The translations under genes and the position numbers were made by a program. The notes below the pieces were generated by a model, which was not told the DNA's origin, ran no database searches, and was given only the letters and a program-made list of their open reading frames with translations. This document shows positions 7,767 through 15,965 of a stretch of DNA of 64,000 nucleotides, piece after piece. The DNA comes from Bacteroidota bacterium (GTDB taxonomy: Bacteria > Bacteroidota > Bacteroidia > Flavobacteriales > Flavobacteriaceae): NCBI GenBank assembly GCA_023434025.1, contig JAEYTL010000026.1, positions 1-64,000 on the forward strand, given 5' to 3'. The first letter of the stretch is position 1. Each line of letters starts with the position of its first letter.

Positions 7767-9956
7767 ATGTCAACTTTACGTTTCCAAGCATTAAAAGATG
7801 CTTCCGACAGAAAGCCGGTTAAGTTTGAAGAATCGGGAAAAAAATCTGTCCTTTTTGGTTCAAATGTGTTTAACGACAAAGCCATGAAGCAGTTCCTGAC
7901 TTCTGACGCTTATAAAGGGGTAAAAGATGCAGTGCAGCACGGAACAAAAATTGACCGGAAGTTGGCAGATTATATTGCCATGGGTATGAAAGAGTGGGCA
8001 TTGACCAAAGGGGTAACACATTACACACACTGGTTTCAGCCTCTTACGGGAGCAACCGCTGAAAAGCATGATGCTTTTTTTGATATTTCATACGATGGGC
8101 TGGAATCATTTGAGAAATTCGGAGGAGGACAATTGGTACAACAGGAACCGGATGCTTCTTCCTTTCCGAACGGAGGAATCAGAAATACATTTGAGGCCCG
8201 TGGTTATACGGCCTGGGATCCTACTTCGCCTGCTTTTATTTTTGGAACAACACTGTGTATTCCAACCGTATTTATTTCTTACACGGGAGAAGCATTAGAT
8301 TATAAAACACCTTTGCTGCGTGCGTTGAACGCAGTGGATGAAGCCGCAACCGATGTGTGTAAGTACTTTGATAAAAATGTAAAAAAGGTAACGGCCACGT
8401 TAGGTTGGGAACAAGAGTATTTTCTGGTCGATTCGTCGCTGGCAAACTCACGTCCCGATTTAATGTTAACGGGAAGAACGTTGCTCGGACACACTTCTGC
8501 CAAAGGACAACAATTAGACGATCATTATTTTGGTTCTATTCCGTCACGTGCCTTGGCCTACATGAGAGAACTGGAAGAAGAATGTATGTTACTGGGAATT
8601 CCGGTAAAAACCCGTCACAACGAAGTAGCTCCAAACCAGTTTGAGCTGGCTCCAATTTTTGAAGAGACCAATTTAGCGGTTGATCATAATTCATTGTTGA
8701 TGGACGTGATGTCAAAAGTAGGGGAACGTCATGATTTTAAAGTATTGTTCCATGAAAAACCTTTCAAAGGAGTAAACGGTTCAGGAAAGCACAATAACTG
8801 GTCTATGGCAACCGATACAGGGGTAAACCTGCTTTCGCCCGGAAAAACGCCGATGAGTAATTTACAGTTTTTATCGTTCTTTATCAACACAATCAAAGCC
8901 GTTCAGGAATATGAAGAATTGCTGAGAGCTTCTATTGCAACAGCCAGTAACGATCATCGTTTAGGGGCAAACGAGGCTCCTCCGGCAATTATTTCGGTGT
9001 TCATCGGAGATCAGTTGACAAAAGTTCTGGCCGAATTGGAAGGTGTTTCCAAAGGTAAACTTTCTCCGGAGGAAAAAACAGATTTAAAACTGAATGTGGT
9101 GGGTAAAATTCCGGATGTAATGCTGGACAATACGGACAGAAACAGAACTTCTCCGTTTGCGTTTACCGGAAATAAATTTGAATTCAGAGCTGTCGGGTCT
9201 TCGGCAAACTGTGCAAACGCCATGACGACATTAAACTCTATTGTGGCAAAGCAACTAAGAGAGTTCAAAAAGGAAGTGGATGCTTTAATTGATAAAAAAG
9301 GGTTAAAGAAAGATGAGGCAATCTTTAATGTGTTGAGAGAGTATATAAAAGGAACCAAGAATATTCTTTTTGAAGGAGACGGCTACAGCGAGGCTTGGGA
9401 AAAAGAAGCAAAGAAACGCGGGTTGAGCAATCACAAAACCACCCCATCTGCTTTAAAGGCAAAAGTTTCTAAAAAAGCATTGGATTTATTCAGTGATTTA
9501 AACGTAATGAACCATGTTGAGGTAGAGGCACGTTATGAGATCGAACTGGAAGAATACACCAAAAAAATCCAGATTGAAGGAAGGGTTTTAGGTGATATTG
9601 CCAGAAATCATGTGATTCCGACAGCCATCCGTTATCAGAATACATTGATTGAAAACGTTCGCGGATTAAAAGAAATTTTCGGAAAAGATTTTGAAAAGAT
9701 TGCAAAAGAACAGATCTTTTTAATCAAAGAAATTTCAGCTCACATAGAAGGAATCAATTCTAATGTAGAAGCGATGACCGAAGCCCGCAAAAAAGCAAAT
9801 GCGTTGACGGATGCTCAGAAAATGGCAGAAACGTATTGCGATAAAGTAAAGCCATACTTTGAAATCATCAGAGAACACTGCGATAAATTAGAGCTTTTGG
9901 TTGACGATGAAATCTGGACGTTGACAAAGTACAGGGAGTTGTTATTTACGAGATAA
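7767..9956 (+). CDS. glnN: Type III glutamine synthetase
   Basis: 729 residues, the expected length for the GSIII class, against about 470 for GSI. It makes glutamine from glutamate, ammonia and ATP in the cytoplasm and is usually the main ammonium-assimilating enzyme in Bacteroidetes. GSIII hallmarks visible: an N-terminal FGSNVFNDKAMKQFL, a catalytic EQEYFLVD segment near residue 216, HNEVAPNQFELAP near 285, FHEKPFKGVNGSGKHNNWSM near 330, and NRTSPFAFTGNKFEFRAVGS near 465. The start codon lies 42 bases after a consensus -7 element. It is a single-gene unit closed by a strong terminator. Two palindromes in the promoter suggest tight regulation. Confidence 0.97.
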   Translation: MSTLRFQALKDASDRKPVKFEESGKKSVLFGSNVFNDKAMKQFLTSDAYKGVKDAVQHGTKIDRKLADYIAMGMKEWALTKGVTHYTHWFQPLTGATAEKHDAFFDISYDGLESFEKFGGGQLVQQEPDASSFPNGGIRNTFEARGYTAWDPTSPAFIFGTTLCIPTVFISYTGEALDYKTPLLRALNAVDEAATDVCKYFDKNVKKVTATLGWEQEYFLVDSSLANSRPDLMLTGRTLLGHTSAKGQQLDDHYFGSIPSRALAYMRELEEECMLLGIPVKTRHNEVAPNQFELAPIFEETNLAVDHNSLLMDVMSKVGERHDFKVLFHEKPFKGVNGSGKHNNWSMATDTGVNLLSPGKTPMSNLQFLSFFINTIKAVQEYEELLRASIATASNDHRLGANEAPPAIISVFIGDQLTKVLAELEGVSKGKLSPEEKTDLKLNVVGKIPDVMLDNTDRNRTSPFAFTGNKFEFRAVGSSANCANAMTTLNSIVAKQLREFKKEVDALIDKKGLKKDEAIFNVLREYIKGTKNILFEGDGYSEAWEKEAKKRGLSNHKTTPSALKAKVSKKALDLFSDLNVMNHVEVEARYEIELEEYTKKIQIEGRVLGDIARNHVIPTAIRYQNTLIENVRGLKEIFGKDFEKIAKEQIFLIKEISAHIEGINSNVEAMTEARKKANALTDAQKMAETYCDKVKPYFEIIREHCDKLELLVDDEIWTLTKYRELLFTR

Positions 9957-9962
9957 GTATAG

Positions 9963-9989
9963 AAAGCCACATTAATTGTGGCTTTTTTT
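9963..9989 (+). terminator. glnN terminator
   Basis: Perfect 9-bp stem AAAGCCACA/TGTGGCTTT, loop TTAAT, followed by seven T residues. Confidence 0.9.
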
Positions 9990-10241
9990 ACTTTCAGGAG
10001 TAAATTAATTTGAATAAATTGCTTCTTATTTTAAAATAATTTTATATTTTCGTATCGCTTTTGTAAACAAATACTTGTTTTTTTAAAGCAGAATGCCCCC
10101 GCATTGATAAAAATCTGGATGATATAGCCGTGGAAGTACAGTGGTGTTTTAGCAGTGAGTTTTCTGTGTTCAAAAATACTATGTCAGAATCTTTTTTGAT
10201 TTTGATCACAACAAAACTAAATTTCCAAACAAATTAACACT

Positions 10242-10282
10242 AAAACAGGTGGGATAACGAAAGTTGTCCCACTTTAGTTTTT
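10242..10282 (+). terminator. Orphan terminator-like hairpin
   Basis: GTGGGATAAC (10249-10258), GAAA loop, GTTGTCCCAC (10263-10272), with one G-T wobble, then TTTAGTTTTT. Outer bases AAAAC and GTTTT can extend the pairing. No annotated gene precedes it on the plus strand after the glnN terminator. Confidence 0.7.
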
Positions 10283-10289
10283 ATGGGAG

Positions 10290-10316
10290 TTGTAAAATTA
10301 ATTCGTTGTATTTTCG
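10290..10316 (+). promoter_or_regulatory. Possible promoter of the OmpA-like cluster
   Basis: TTG (10290-10292), 16-base spacer, TATTTTCG (10309-10316), 20 bases before the first start codon. Spacer is short and the -7 has one mismatch, so support is moderate. Confidence 0.35.
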
Positions 10317-10336
10317 TTATGGTAAAAATATAAGCT

Positions 10337-11224
10337 ATGAAGTCGGTCATTACCCTATTATTTATTTTCATTTTCGCCGGGTTATCCACCGCCCAGGAAC
10401 AGGTATCATTTTATTTTGATACCAATAAGTTTGAATTGAAAAAAGATGAGATTCAAAAAGTGAACAATTGGATGCTGAACAACAGGGAAGTCAAAATCGT
10501 GGCTATAAACGGTTATACAGACGAAGACGGGACAATAGGATTTAACGATACATTGGCTCAAAAACGAGTAGATTTTATGTATGGTTTGGTAAAAGATAAG
10601 ATAAAAATCAGAGATGATTTTAAAACCAGAAGCTTTGGTAAATTACATAAGCAATCTGATAACAAGGCAGAGAACAGACGGGTGACGGTTTATTATATTG
10701 AAGCAAAAGATTTAGCCAGAGAGGATGAAATTTTAGGAATCAAGAAAGAAGAAGTGACTCCAAAGCCCAAACCTAAAAAACAATTTCCGGAAGCTATTGT
10801 GATTCAGAATCCGAATGGTACGGAATCTACCTATGAACTCAATGTCGCATTCATGCAACAGGTTGATGCGGCTAAACCCGGAGAAAAACTGAAACTGGAA
10901 AATCTAAATTTTCAATTAAACACATTTGCTATTGTGAATGAAAGCCGCGGAAAATTATATGAATTACTCATCGTAATGCAGCAAAATCCTGAACTTTCAA
11001 TTGATATTCAGGGTCATTTGTGTTGCATGCCAACAGACCGCACCAATCTTTCCTATCAAAGAGCCAAAGCAATCAGCCAGTTTTTAAGAACAAACGGAAT
11101 CGAAAATTCAAGAGTCACTTACCAGGGTTTTGGAAGCAGTAAACCCATTTATCCGTTGCCGGAAAAAAATGAAGAAGAAAGAGCAGCCAATCGGCGAGTA
11201 GAAATCGAAATTATTAAAAATTGA
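10337..11224 (+). CDS. Double OmpA-domain exported protein 1
   Basis: 295 residues. Signal peptide MKSVITLLFIFIFAGLSTAQ. Two OmpA-like domains: the first (about 22-120) keeps the peptidoglycan-binding pair as Asp62 in GYTD and Arg77 in LAQKR; the second (about 190-293) has FQLNTFAIVNES, then GHLCC with Cys229-Cys230 where canonical members read GHTD, then SYQRA with Arg242, and ends NRRVEIEI. A Lys/Pro-rich linker joins the halves. By homology the first domain would bind diaminopimelate in the cell wall; the second has lost the Asp ligand and gained two cysteines. It overlaps the next paralogue by four bases. Role unknown; a periplasmic wall-associated protein is likely. Confidence 0.8.
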   Translation: MKSVITLLFIFIFAGLSTAQEQVSFYFDTNKFELKKDEIQKVNNWMLNNREVKIVAINGYTDEDGTIGFNDTLAQKRVDFMYGLVKDKIKIRDDFKTRSFGKLHKQSDNKAENRRVTVYYIEAKDLAREDEILGIKKEEVTPKPKPKKQFPEAIVIQNPNGTESTYELNVAFMQQVDAAKPGEKLKLENLNFQLNTFAIVNESRGKLYELLIVMQQNPELSIDIQGHLCCMPTDRTNLSYQRAKAISQFLRTNGIENSRVTYQGFGSSKPIYPLPEKNEEERAANRRVEIEIIKN

Positions 11225-12054
11225 GACTAGTAGTATTTTTTTTTAGTTTATGTTCCTCTTTTTTTCAGGCCCAGGAATCAGAGACACTTTATTTTGATTT
11301 TGCCAATGAGGATCCAAATGCAATTTCTTTAATAAAATTTGACGACTGGATCAGTTCAAATAAAAATATAGAAATTCTAAAAATAGCAGGTTATTGTGAT
11401 TCCGTTGATACAAACTTGTCAAACAAAAAGCTTGCTTCAAAAAGAATTCAAAGTGTTTTAAATATATTAAAAACAAAAAATATTAAAATTTCCAACCGCT
11501 TGGTTCAAGAAGTTTTTGGCGAAGATTTTAAACAGTCTAAAATACAAGCTGAAAATAGAAAAGTAACTTTTACATACAGAACCCCGGATGAACCAATCAT
11601 ACAAACCGAACTATTGATAGAAGAAAATCCCAAAGAAGAATCGATTGTTGAGAAAATTGAAAAAGAAAGAATGTCACTAACAGATAAGTTCGAAAAGGCG
11701 AAAATTGGTGATAGAATTGTGATTAATAACATTCACTTTCAATTTAATTCAGAAAATATTATCCCTGAATCAGAGCCTCTATTAGAACAATTATTATTTA
11801 TAATGGAGATGAATCCAGATTTAGAAATTAAGGTTTTTGGACATATTTGCTGTAATCCTGATCCAAAAGACACAAAATTATCCTATCGCCGTGCTTTAAA
11901 AATTTTTAATTATTTAAAAAATAACGGCATTCAACTTAGAAGATTGGCTTATAAAGGTTTTGGAAGTAATCAACCAATATATGCTATTCCTGAAAAAAGC
12001 GAAGAAGAAAGAGTAGCCAATCGCAGAGTAGAAATTGAAATTGTAAAAAAATGA
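11221..12054 (+). CDS. Double OmpA-domain exported protein 2 (TTG start)
   Basis: 277 residues. The only sensible start is TTG overlapping the upstream TGA (TTGA), giving signal peptide MRLVVFFFSLCSSFFQAQ. The first domain keeps Asp60 in GYCD and Arg75; the second has GHICC with Cys210-Cys211, SYRRA, and ends NRRVEIEI. The linker is Glu/Lys-rich (about 130-160). It is visibly more AT-rich at synonymous sites than paralogue 1, suggesting different age or relaxed constraint. It overlaps paralogue 3 by four bases (ATGA). The three genes are a tandem duplication in one operon. Confidence 0.8.
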   Translation: MRLVVFFFSLCSSFFQAQESETLYFDFANEDPNAISLIKFDDWISSNKNIEILKIAGYCDSVDTNLSNKKLASKRIQSVLNILKTKNIKISNRLVQEVFGEDFKQSKIQAENRKVTFTYRTPDEPIIQTELLIEENPKEESIVEKIEKERMSLTDKFEKAKIGDRIVINNIHFQFNSENIIPESEPLLEQLLFIMEMNPDLEIKVFGHICCNPDPKDTKLSYRRALKIFNYLKNNGIQLRRLAYKGFGSNQPIYAIPEKSEEERVANRRVEIEIVKK

Positions 12055-12809
12055 AAACAGTAACTTGCTTATTTCTGGTTTTATTTTTTGTTCCGTGTTC
12101 TGCTCAGGAAAAACTGGATATTTTTTTTGATTTTAATAAATCAAACCCGCATTCAAATTCAATTCAGGTTTTAAATGAGTGGATAAAACAAAATCCGTTG
12201 GTTGAAGTTTATAAAATCGAAGGGTATTGTGATACTGTTGATTCAAAAAATTATAATCTAAAATTAGCTGATCGTAGAATTCATTCGGTTGAAAATATTT
12301 TGAAACTCAATAAAATTAAAGTAATTGATAAATTGGAAAGAATTCCTTTTGGTGAAGACTTTGATTTTTCAGTTAATCAGCATGAAAACAGAAAGGTTTC
12401 TTTATTCTATCAAAAACCCAGTCCAATTAATTCATTTTCCGAAAAGGTAAAAAAGGCAAAAGTTGGCGAACTGTTGAAGTTGAAAGGATTGAATTTTTAT
12501 AATATGAGCGATGTTATTCTTCCTGATTCGAGGCCGGTTTTAGACGAGTTACTTCAAATGATGAAAGATAATCCAACGTTAGTGATTGAAATACAGGGAC
12601 ATATTTGCTGTAATCCGAGTGAAGTAGAAGATATTTCTTTAAAGAGAGCTAAAACCGTTTATCATTTTCTTTTGTCAAACGGAATCCCATCTGATCGAAT
12701 TTCTTACAAAGGTTTTGCTTCTTCAAGACCCATTTATCCGTTACCGGAAAAAAATGAAGAGGAGAGAGTTGCCAATCGCAGGGTTGAAATGCTTATTCTC
12801 GAAAAATAA
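12051..12809 (+). CDS. Double OmpA-domain exported protein 3
   Basis: 252 residues, the shortest of the three because the inter-domain linker is cut to about ten residues. Signal MKTVTCLFLVLFFVPCSAQ. The first domain has GYCD with Asp61 and Arg75 or Arg76; the second has GHICC with Cys186-Cys187 and ends NRRVEMLILEK. The start overlaps the previous stop as ATGA. All three paralogues share the Cys-Cys pair, so it is probably functional, perhaps as a disulfide or metal site. Their different linker lengths would let the two domains span different distances. Confidence 0.8.
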   Translation: MKTVTCLFLVLFFVPCSAQEKLDIFFDFNKSNPHSNSIQVLNEWIKQNPLVEVYKIEGYCDTVDSKNYNLKLADRRIHSVENILKLNKIKVIDKLERIPFGEDFDFSVNQHENRKVSLFYQKPSPINSFSEKVKKAKVGELLKLKGLNFYNMSDVILPDSRPVLDELLQMMKDNPTLVIEIQGHICCNPSEVEDISLKRAKTVYHFLLSNGIPSDRISYKGFASSRPIYPLPEKNEEERVANRRVEMLILEK

Positions 12810-12829
12810 ACAGTTGATACTATTTTAAA

Positions 12830-12860
12830 TTGCGACATTTTCACATTAATCCTATCTTTG
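12830..12860 (+). promoter_or_regulatory. purM promoter
   Basis: TTG (12830-12832), 20-base spacer, TATCTTTG (12853-12860). Good match to the Bacteroidetes consensus, 50 bases before the start codon. Confidence 0.65.
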
Positions 12861-12910
12861 CCCAACAATTATTCTGAATCTGAAACAAGTTCAGATTAAA
12901 CAACACAACT

Positions 12911-14089
12911 ATGAGTTCGGATACCAGTAAACGTTATGCTCTTCGAGGAGTTTCTGCCTCCAAAGAAGACGTGCACAACGCCATCAAAAACATAGACAAA
13001 GGATTATTTCCAAAAGCGTTCTGCAAAATTGTTCCCGATTATTTAACAGGAGATGACAACTATTGTCTTTTGATGCATGCTGATGGTGCCGGAACAAAAT
13101 CGTCGTTAGCCTATTTATATTGGAAAGAAACCGGCGATAGTTCGGTGTGGAAAGGCATTGCTCAGGATGCTCTGATTATGAATATTGATGATTTGTTATG
13201 TGTCGGAGCTACAGATAATATTATGCTTTCTTCTACAATCGGACGGAATAAAAACCTGATTCCGGCTGAAGTGATTTCAGCCATCATCAACGGAACGGAA
13301 GAATTGATTCAGGAGTTAAAATCATTTGGCGTAACCATTCATTCTACCGGTGGTGAAACAGCCGATGTAGGCGATCTGGTGCGGACAATCATCGTAGATT
13401 CAACCGTTACAGCCCGAATAAAACGCAGCGATGTGATTGACAATGCAAATATCCAACCCGGCGATGTGATTGTAGGTCTGGCTTCGTTCGGACAAGCCTC
13501 TTACGAAAAAGAATACAACGGCGGTATGGGAAGCAATGGGCTGACCTCTGCCCGTCATGATGTTTTTGCCAAGTATCTGGCTGAAAAATATCCGGAAAGT
13601 TTTGATGTGGCTGTTCCCAATGAATTGGTTTATTCCGGTCAGGTAAAATTGACGGATAAAGTGGAAAATAGCCCGGTTGATGCCGGGAAATTAGTGCTTT
13701 CGCCTACGCGGACGTATGCTCCAATTATTAAAACCATTTTAGAAAAATATACGCCGAAAGACATTCACGGTATGGTGCATTGCAGTGGTGGAGCACAAAC
13801 CAAGATTTTGCATTTCATTGATAATTTACACATTATCAAAGATAATTTATTCCCGATTCCGCCTTTATTTAAATTGATTCAGGAACAGTCCAAAACTGAT
13901 TGGAAGGAGATGTATCAGGTGTTCAACTGCGGTCACCGAATGGAATTGTATGTTCCTTCAGAAATCGCCAACGATATTATCGAAATTTCAAAGTCGTTTA
14001 ATGTCGAGGCCCAAATTGTAGGCAGAGTAGAAGCATCCGAACAAAAAAAATTAACCATTACCACTGAATTTGGTAAATTTGAATACTAA
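12911..14089 (+). CDS. purM: Phosphoribosylformylglycinamidine cyclo-ligase (AIR synthase)
   Basis: 392 residues. The PurM-type fold is shown by DGAGTKSSLAY at 58-68, INGTEELIQELKSFGVTIHSTGGETADVGDLV, and GMVHCSGGAQTKILHFI. It would close the imidazole ring in purine synthesis, turning FGAM and ATP into AIR in the cytoplasm. It is longer than E. coli PurM (345) but matches the Bacteroidetes form. A small acidic gene follows 48 bases later, after a short simple-repeat tract. Other PurM-superfamily members (selenide or hydrogenase maturation enzymes) fit less well because of the STGGETADVGD segment. Confidence 0.88.
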   Translation: MSSDTSKRYALRGVSASKEDVHNAIKNIDKGLFPKAFCKIVPDYLTGDDNYCLLMHADGAGTKSSLAYLYWKETGDSSVWKGIAQDALIMNIDDLLCVGATDNIMLSSTIGRNKNLIPAEVISAIINGTEELIQELKSFGVTIHSTGGETADVGDLVRTIIVDSTVTARIKRSDVIDNANIQPGDVIVGLASFGQASYEKEYNGGMGSNGLTSARHDVFAKYLAEKYPESFDVAVPNELVYSGQVKLTDKVENSPVDAGKLVLSPTRTYAPIIKTILEKYTPKDIHGMVHCSGGAQTKILHFIDNLHIIKDNLFPIPPLFKLIQEQSKTDWKEMYQVFNCGHRMELYVPSEIANDIIEISKSFNVEAQIVGRVEASEQKKLTITTEFGKFEY

Positions 14090-14093
14090 TTCA

Positions 14094-14130
14094 TTTACCT
14101 TTACCTTATTACCAATTAACCAATTACCAT
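14094..14130. repeat. Quasi-tandem short repeat (ACCAATTA words)
   Basis: TTACC and AATTA words repeat about every eight bases between purM and the next gene. It belongs to the set of simple intergenic repeats discussed under findings. Confidence 0.5.
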
Positions 14131-14137
14131 AAAAAAA

Positions 14138-14365
14138 ATGGACTTACCAAAATTTGTTTTAGCAGACAATACTGATTATCCCGACGATATTTTTATTATC
14201 CATTTAGATTATCCTCGTTTTTTGATCAATTTAAAAGATGACGAAGTAGAATTTCTTGAAGAAATTGACGAAGAGGACGAAAAAGACCTTGAAACGGAAA
14301 TGGAAAAACTAATTGAATTAGCCGGAGCATTTTATGATAGAGAAATGGAGCGATATGAGGAGTAA
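14138..14365 (+). CDS. Small acidic protein
   Basis: 75 residues with a very acidic C-terminal half (FLEEIDEEDEKDLETEMEKL). The N-terminus DLPKFVLADNTDYPDDIFIIH suggests a short beta hairpin. Small acidic proteins of this type are common next to housekeeping genes in Flavobacteria, but I know no function. It shares a bidirectional terminator with the convergent hipT-like gene. Confidence 0.7.
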   Translation: MDLPKFVLADNTDYPDDIFIIHLDYPRFLINLKDDEVEFLEEIDEEDEKDLETEMEKLIELAGAFYDREMERYEE

Positions 14366-14400
14366 AAAATGCCGTCTTAAAATCTGAAAACGGCATTTTT
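14365..14400. terminator. Bidirectional terminator
   Basis: An 11-bp perfect stem (14365-14375 with 14390-14400; core AAATGCCGT/ACGGCATTT) with A-rich left and T-rich right flanks. It serves the small acidic gene on plus and the kinase gene on minus, whose stop codon lies inside it. Confidence 0.85.
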
Positions 14401-15424
14401 ATAATAATTCCAATTGTTTGTATCTGTTCTCCATCAAATTCAAATACTTCATTTTATATTCGTTACTCATAAAACTCTTTGCCAAAACCGCTTCCATTTC
14501 AGGTTTAGCATAGACAAAAAGTTCTAACGTATTATCCAATACTTTTTTACTTAATCCGCAATTTTCATAAGCGGTCAAAAAATCGTTGTATTTCAATTTT
14601 CTTTTTTTGGCATTCAAAGTCAAAGCCAATTCTTCGGTATCAGACGGATTGACTAAGGCTGTTGGTACTAAATCATAAGCCGGGCATAAACTTAAACCTT
14701 GTCCTTCTTTTTCCAATAAAGAAAAATTCTTCAAATGCATATCTGAGTTTCCGGTGAAAAAACTAAACAATACTTGCTCATAAAAATTACTTACATCCAA
14801 AAGCGGAGTGTTTGAATAGTTTAAAACCAATTTGGCAACCTGCTCGTGACTTCCTTTGTATTTGTCTTCAGTGAGTCGTTCGCTCAATTGACACATATCT
14901 TCCATGTGAAGTTTGTTTTTTCTTGTTCTGTCCACCCGTTTGGTAATGTAACAAAGGGTTTCGTCTTGCAATTTTACCAAACTATGCGGAACCACTTTTA
15001 TGCCACAAACATTCGCCATGTGCATTGTGGCACTCTCCAATTCTGGCAATTGGACATAATGCTCCGAAGGTGGTTTGAGTATATAATCACCATAAAGTCC
15101 AACGATGGTGAGCTTTTTGGTTAAATTTTTTTCTTCTTTTCGGAATAAACTCAGTGAAATTTTTGCCTGAACTCCTGTTACTGCTATCTGACTTTGGATA
15201 ACCTTTGAAGCTAATTCTTGTAGATTTTCTAGGTTGTAATTGAGTTGTGGCGTTTTTAATTGTCCAAAAAAACGTTTATTACAGGCTTCATGAAAATCTG
15301 ATAAACTATCAAAAAGAGGTTCATAGCAATACAGGCATCTTCTGCCATAAAAAGTTCTTGATTCTTGAACTTCCATGGTAGGATTTTCCAATCGTGCGAG
15401 ATATTTCTTTTTATAGTTCTTCAT
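14399..15424 (-). CDS. hipT: HipT-like serine/threonine kinase toxin
   Basis: 341 residues, a HipA-type kinase lacking the N-subdomain 1, which is encoded separately upstream. Visible parts: a possible zinc site (Cys30, Cys33, His45, Cys48) before FFG; a Gly-rich loop VTGVQAKISLSL at 82-93, with Ser90 and Ser92 where HipA and HipT autophosphorylate; catalytic GNSDMHLKN with Asp228 and Asn233; and metal-binding PAYDLVPT with Asp251. In E. coli O127 HipT phosphorylates tryptophanyl-tRNA synthetase; the target here is unknown. It overlaps the hipS-like gene by 14 bases. All key kinase residues seem intact, so it should be active. Confidence 0.85.
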   Translation of the reverse strand: MKNYKKKYLARLENPTMEVQESRTFYGRRCLYCYEPLFDSLSDFHEACNKRFFGQLKTPQLNYNLENLQELASKVIQSQIAVTGVQAKISLSLFRKEEKNLTKKLTIVGLYGDYILKPPSEHYVQLPELESATMHMANVCGIKVVPHSLVKLQDETLCYITKRVDRTRKNKLHMEDMCQLSERLTEDKYKGSHEQVAKLVLNYSNTPLLDVSNFYEQVLFSFFTGNSDMHLKNFSLLEKEGQGLSLCPAYDLVPTALVNPSDTEELALTLNAKKRKLKYNDFLTAYENCGLSKKVLDNTLELFVYAKPEMEAVLAKSFMSNEYKMKYLNLMENRYKQLELL

Positions 15425-15737
15425 TTTTTAAAACACTTACAGCTCCAATACAATCTTTGCAGCAGGTGAGGAGTAACCCCATTCGGTCTTTATGGTTTAC
15501 TTTCCAATTTTTCTCGGCAATGTCTAACAGCCAGCCTTCCGGAATTAATCCATCAAAAAAAGCAAAAAGGGTTTTACTTTGATAGGGCTTCTCGGTTAAA
15601 GGCAGGGTGGAACTAACTGCCTCAGCATTTTTATTTTTTAAATAGTCGAAATCATATTGAAATAAATAGCCGTGATCAGTTTCTAATACTGTTCCGCAGT
15701 ATCTGTTTTTCATATATACTTTTCCGCTTCTATTCAT
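15411..15737 (-). CDS. hipS: HipS-like protein (HipA N-terminal subdomain)
   Basis: 108 residues matching only the HipA N-subdomain 1: GKVYMKNRYCGTVLE, FQYDFDYL, AVSSTLPLTEKPYQSKTLFAFFDGLIPEGWLL and a final GAVSVL strand. In one-piece HipA this module precedes the kinase. As a separate gene between an HTH gene and a short kinase it matches HipS, which in the E. coli O127 HipBST system is the antitoxin that blocks HipT. It overlaps hipB by 8 bases and hipT by 14, so all three are one translation-coupled unit. The antitoxin role is inferred from gene order. Confidence 0.82.
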   Translation of the reverse strand: MNRSGKVYMKNRYCGTVLETDHGYLFQYDFDYLKNKNAEAVSSTLPLTEKPYQSKTLFAFFDGLIPEGWLLDIAEKNWKVNHKDRMGLLLTCCKDCIGAVSVLKNEEL

Positions 15738-15963
15738 TTGTTAGTAGTTTTTCTCGATCCATTGGAACTGGTCCTAAGGTTTCTCCAAATAATCGTAAAA
15801 CATCATTCACTTTATCCATTCGCAAGGTGTTTTTTCCTTGTTCCAAATCTCGCACAAATCGCAATCCTACTCCTGCTTTTAAGGCCAATTCGGGCTGAGT
15901 GAGTTTGTTTTGTTTACGCTTTAATTTGATGTGTTTACTTAAATCGGTTAGATTTTTTCGCAT
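15730..15963 (-). CDS. hipB: HipB-like XRE-family repressor
   Basis: 77 residues, a single Cro/C1-type helix-turn-helix: LSKHIKLKRKQNKLTQPELALKAGVGLRFVRDLEQGKNTLRMDKVNDVLRLF in family order, with helices 2-3 at TQPELALKAG and LRFVRDLEQG. Expected to bind the TATACCTTTT boxes just upstream and repress the locus. The nearest box starts three bases before its start codon. First gene of the operon. A -7-like element (TAATTTTG on minus, 15990-15983) lies 20 bases upstream. Confidence 0.85.
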   Translation of the reverse strand: MRKNLTDLSKHIKLKRKQNKLTQPELALKAGVGLRFVRDLEQGKNTLRMDKVNDVLRLFGETLGPVPMDREKLLTNE

Positions 15964-15965
15964 AT

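Larger units (their letters stand above)
9990..10336 (+). other. Intergenic region with orphan terminator, possible small RNA
   Basis: About 350 bases between the glnN terminator and the OmpA cluster. A very stable hairpin with a GAAA tetraloop and a T tract ends at 10282 with no gene before it. From about 10078 one frame stays open to TAA just before the hairpin (53 codons, no obvious ATG start), containing KNLDDIAVEVQWCFSSEFS; it matches nothing I know. A small RNA, a leader, or the end of a decayed gene are all possible. Confidence 0.4.
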
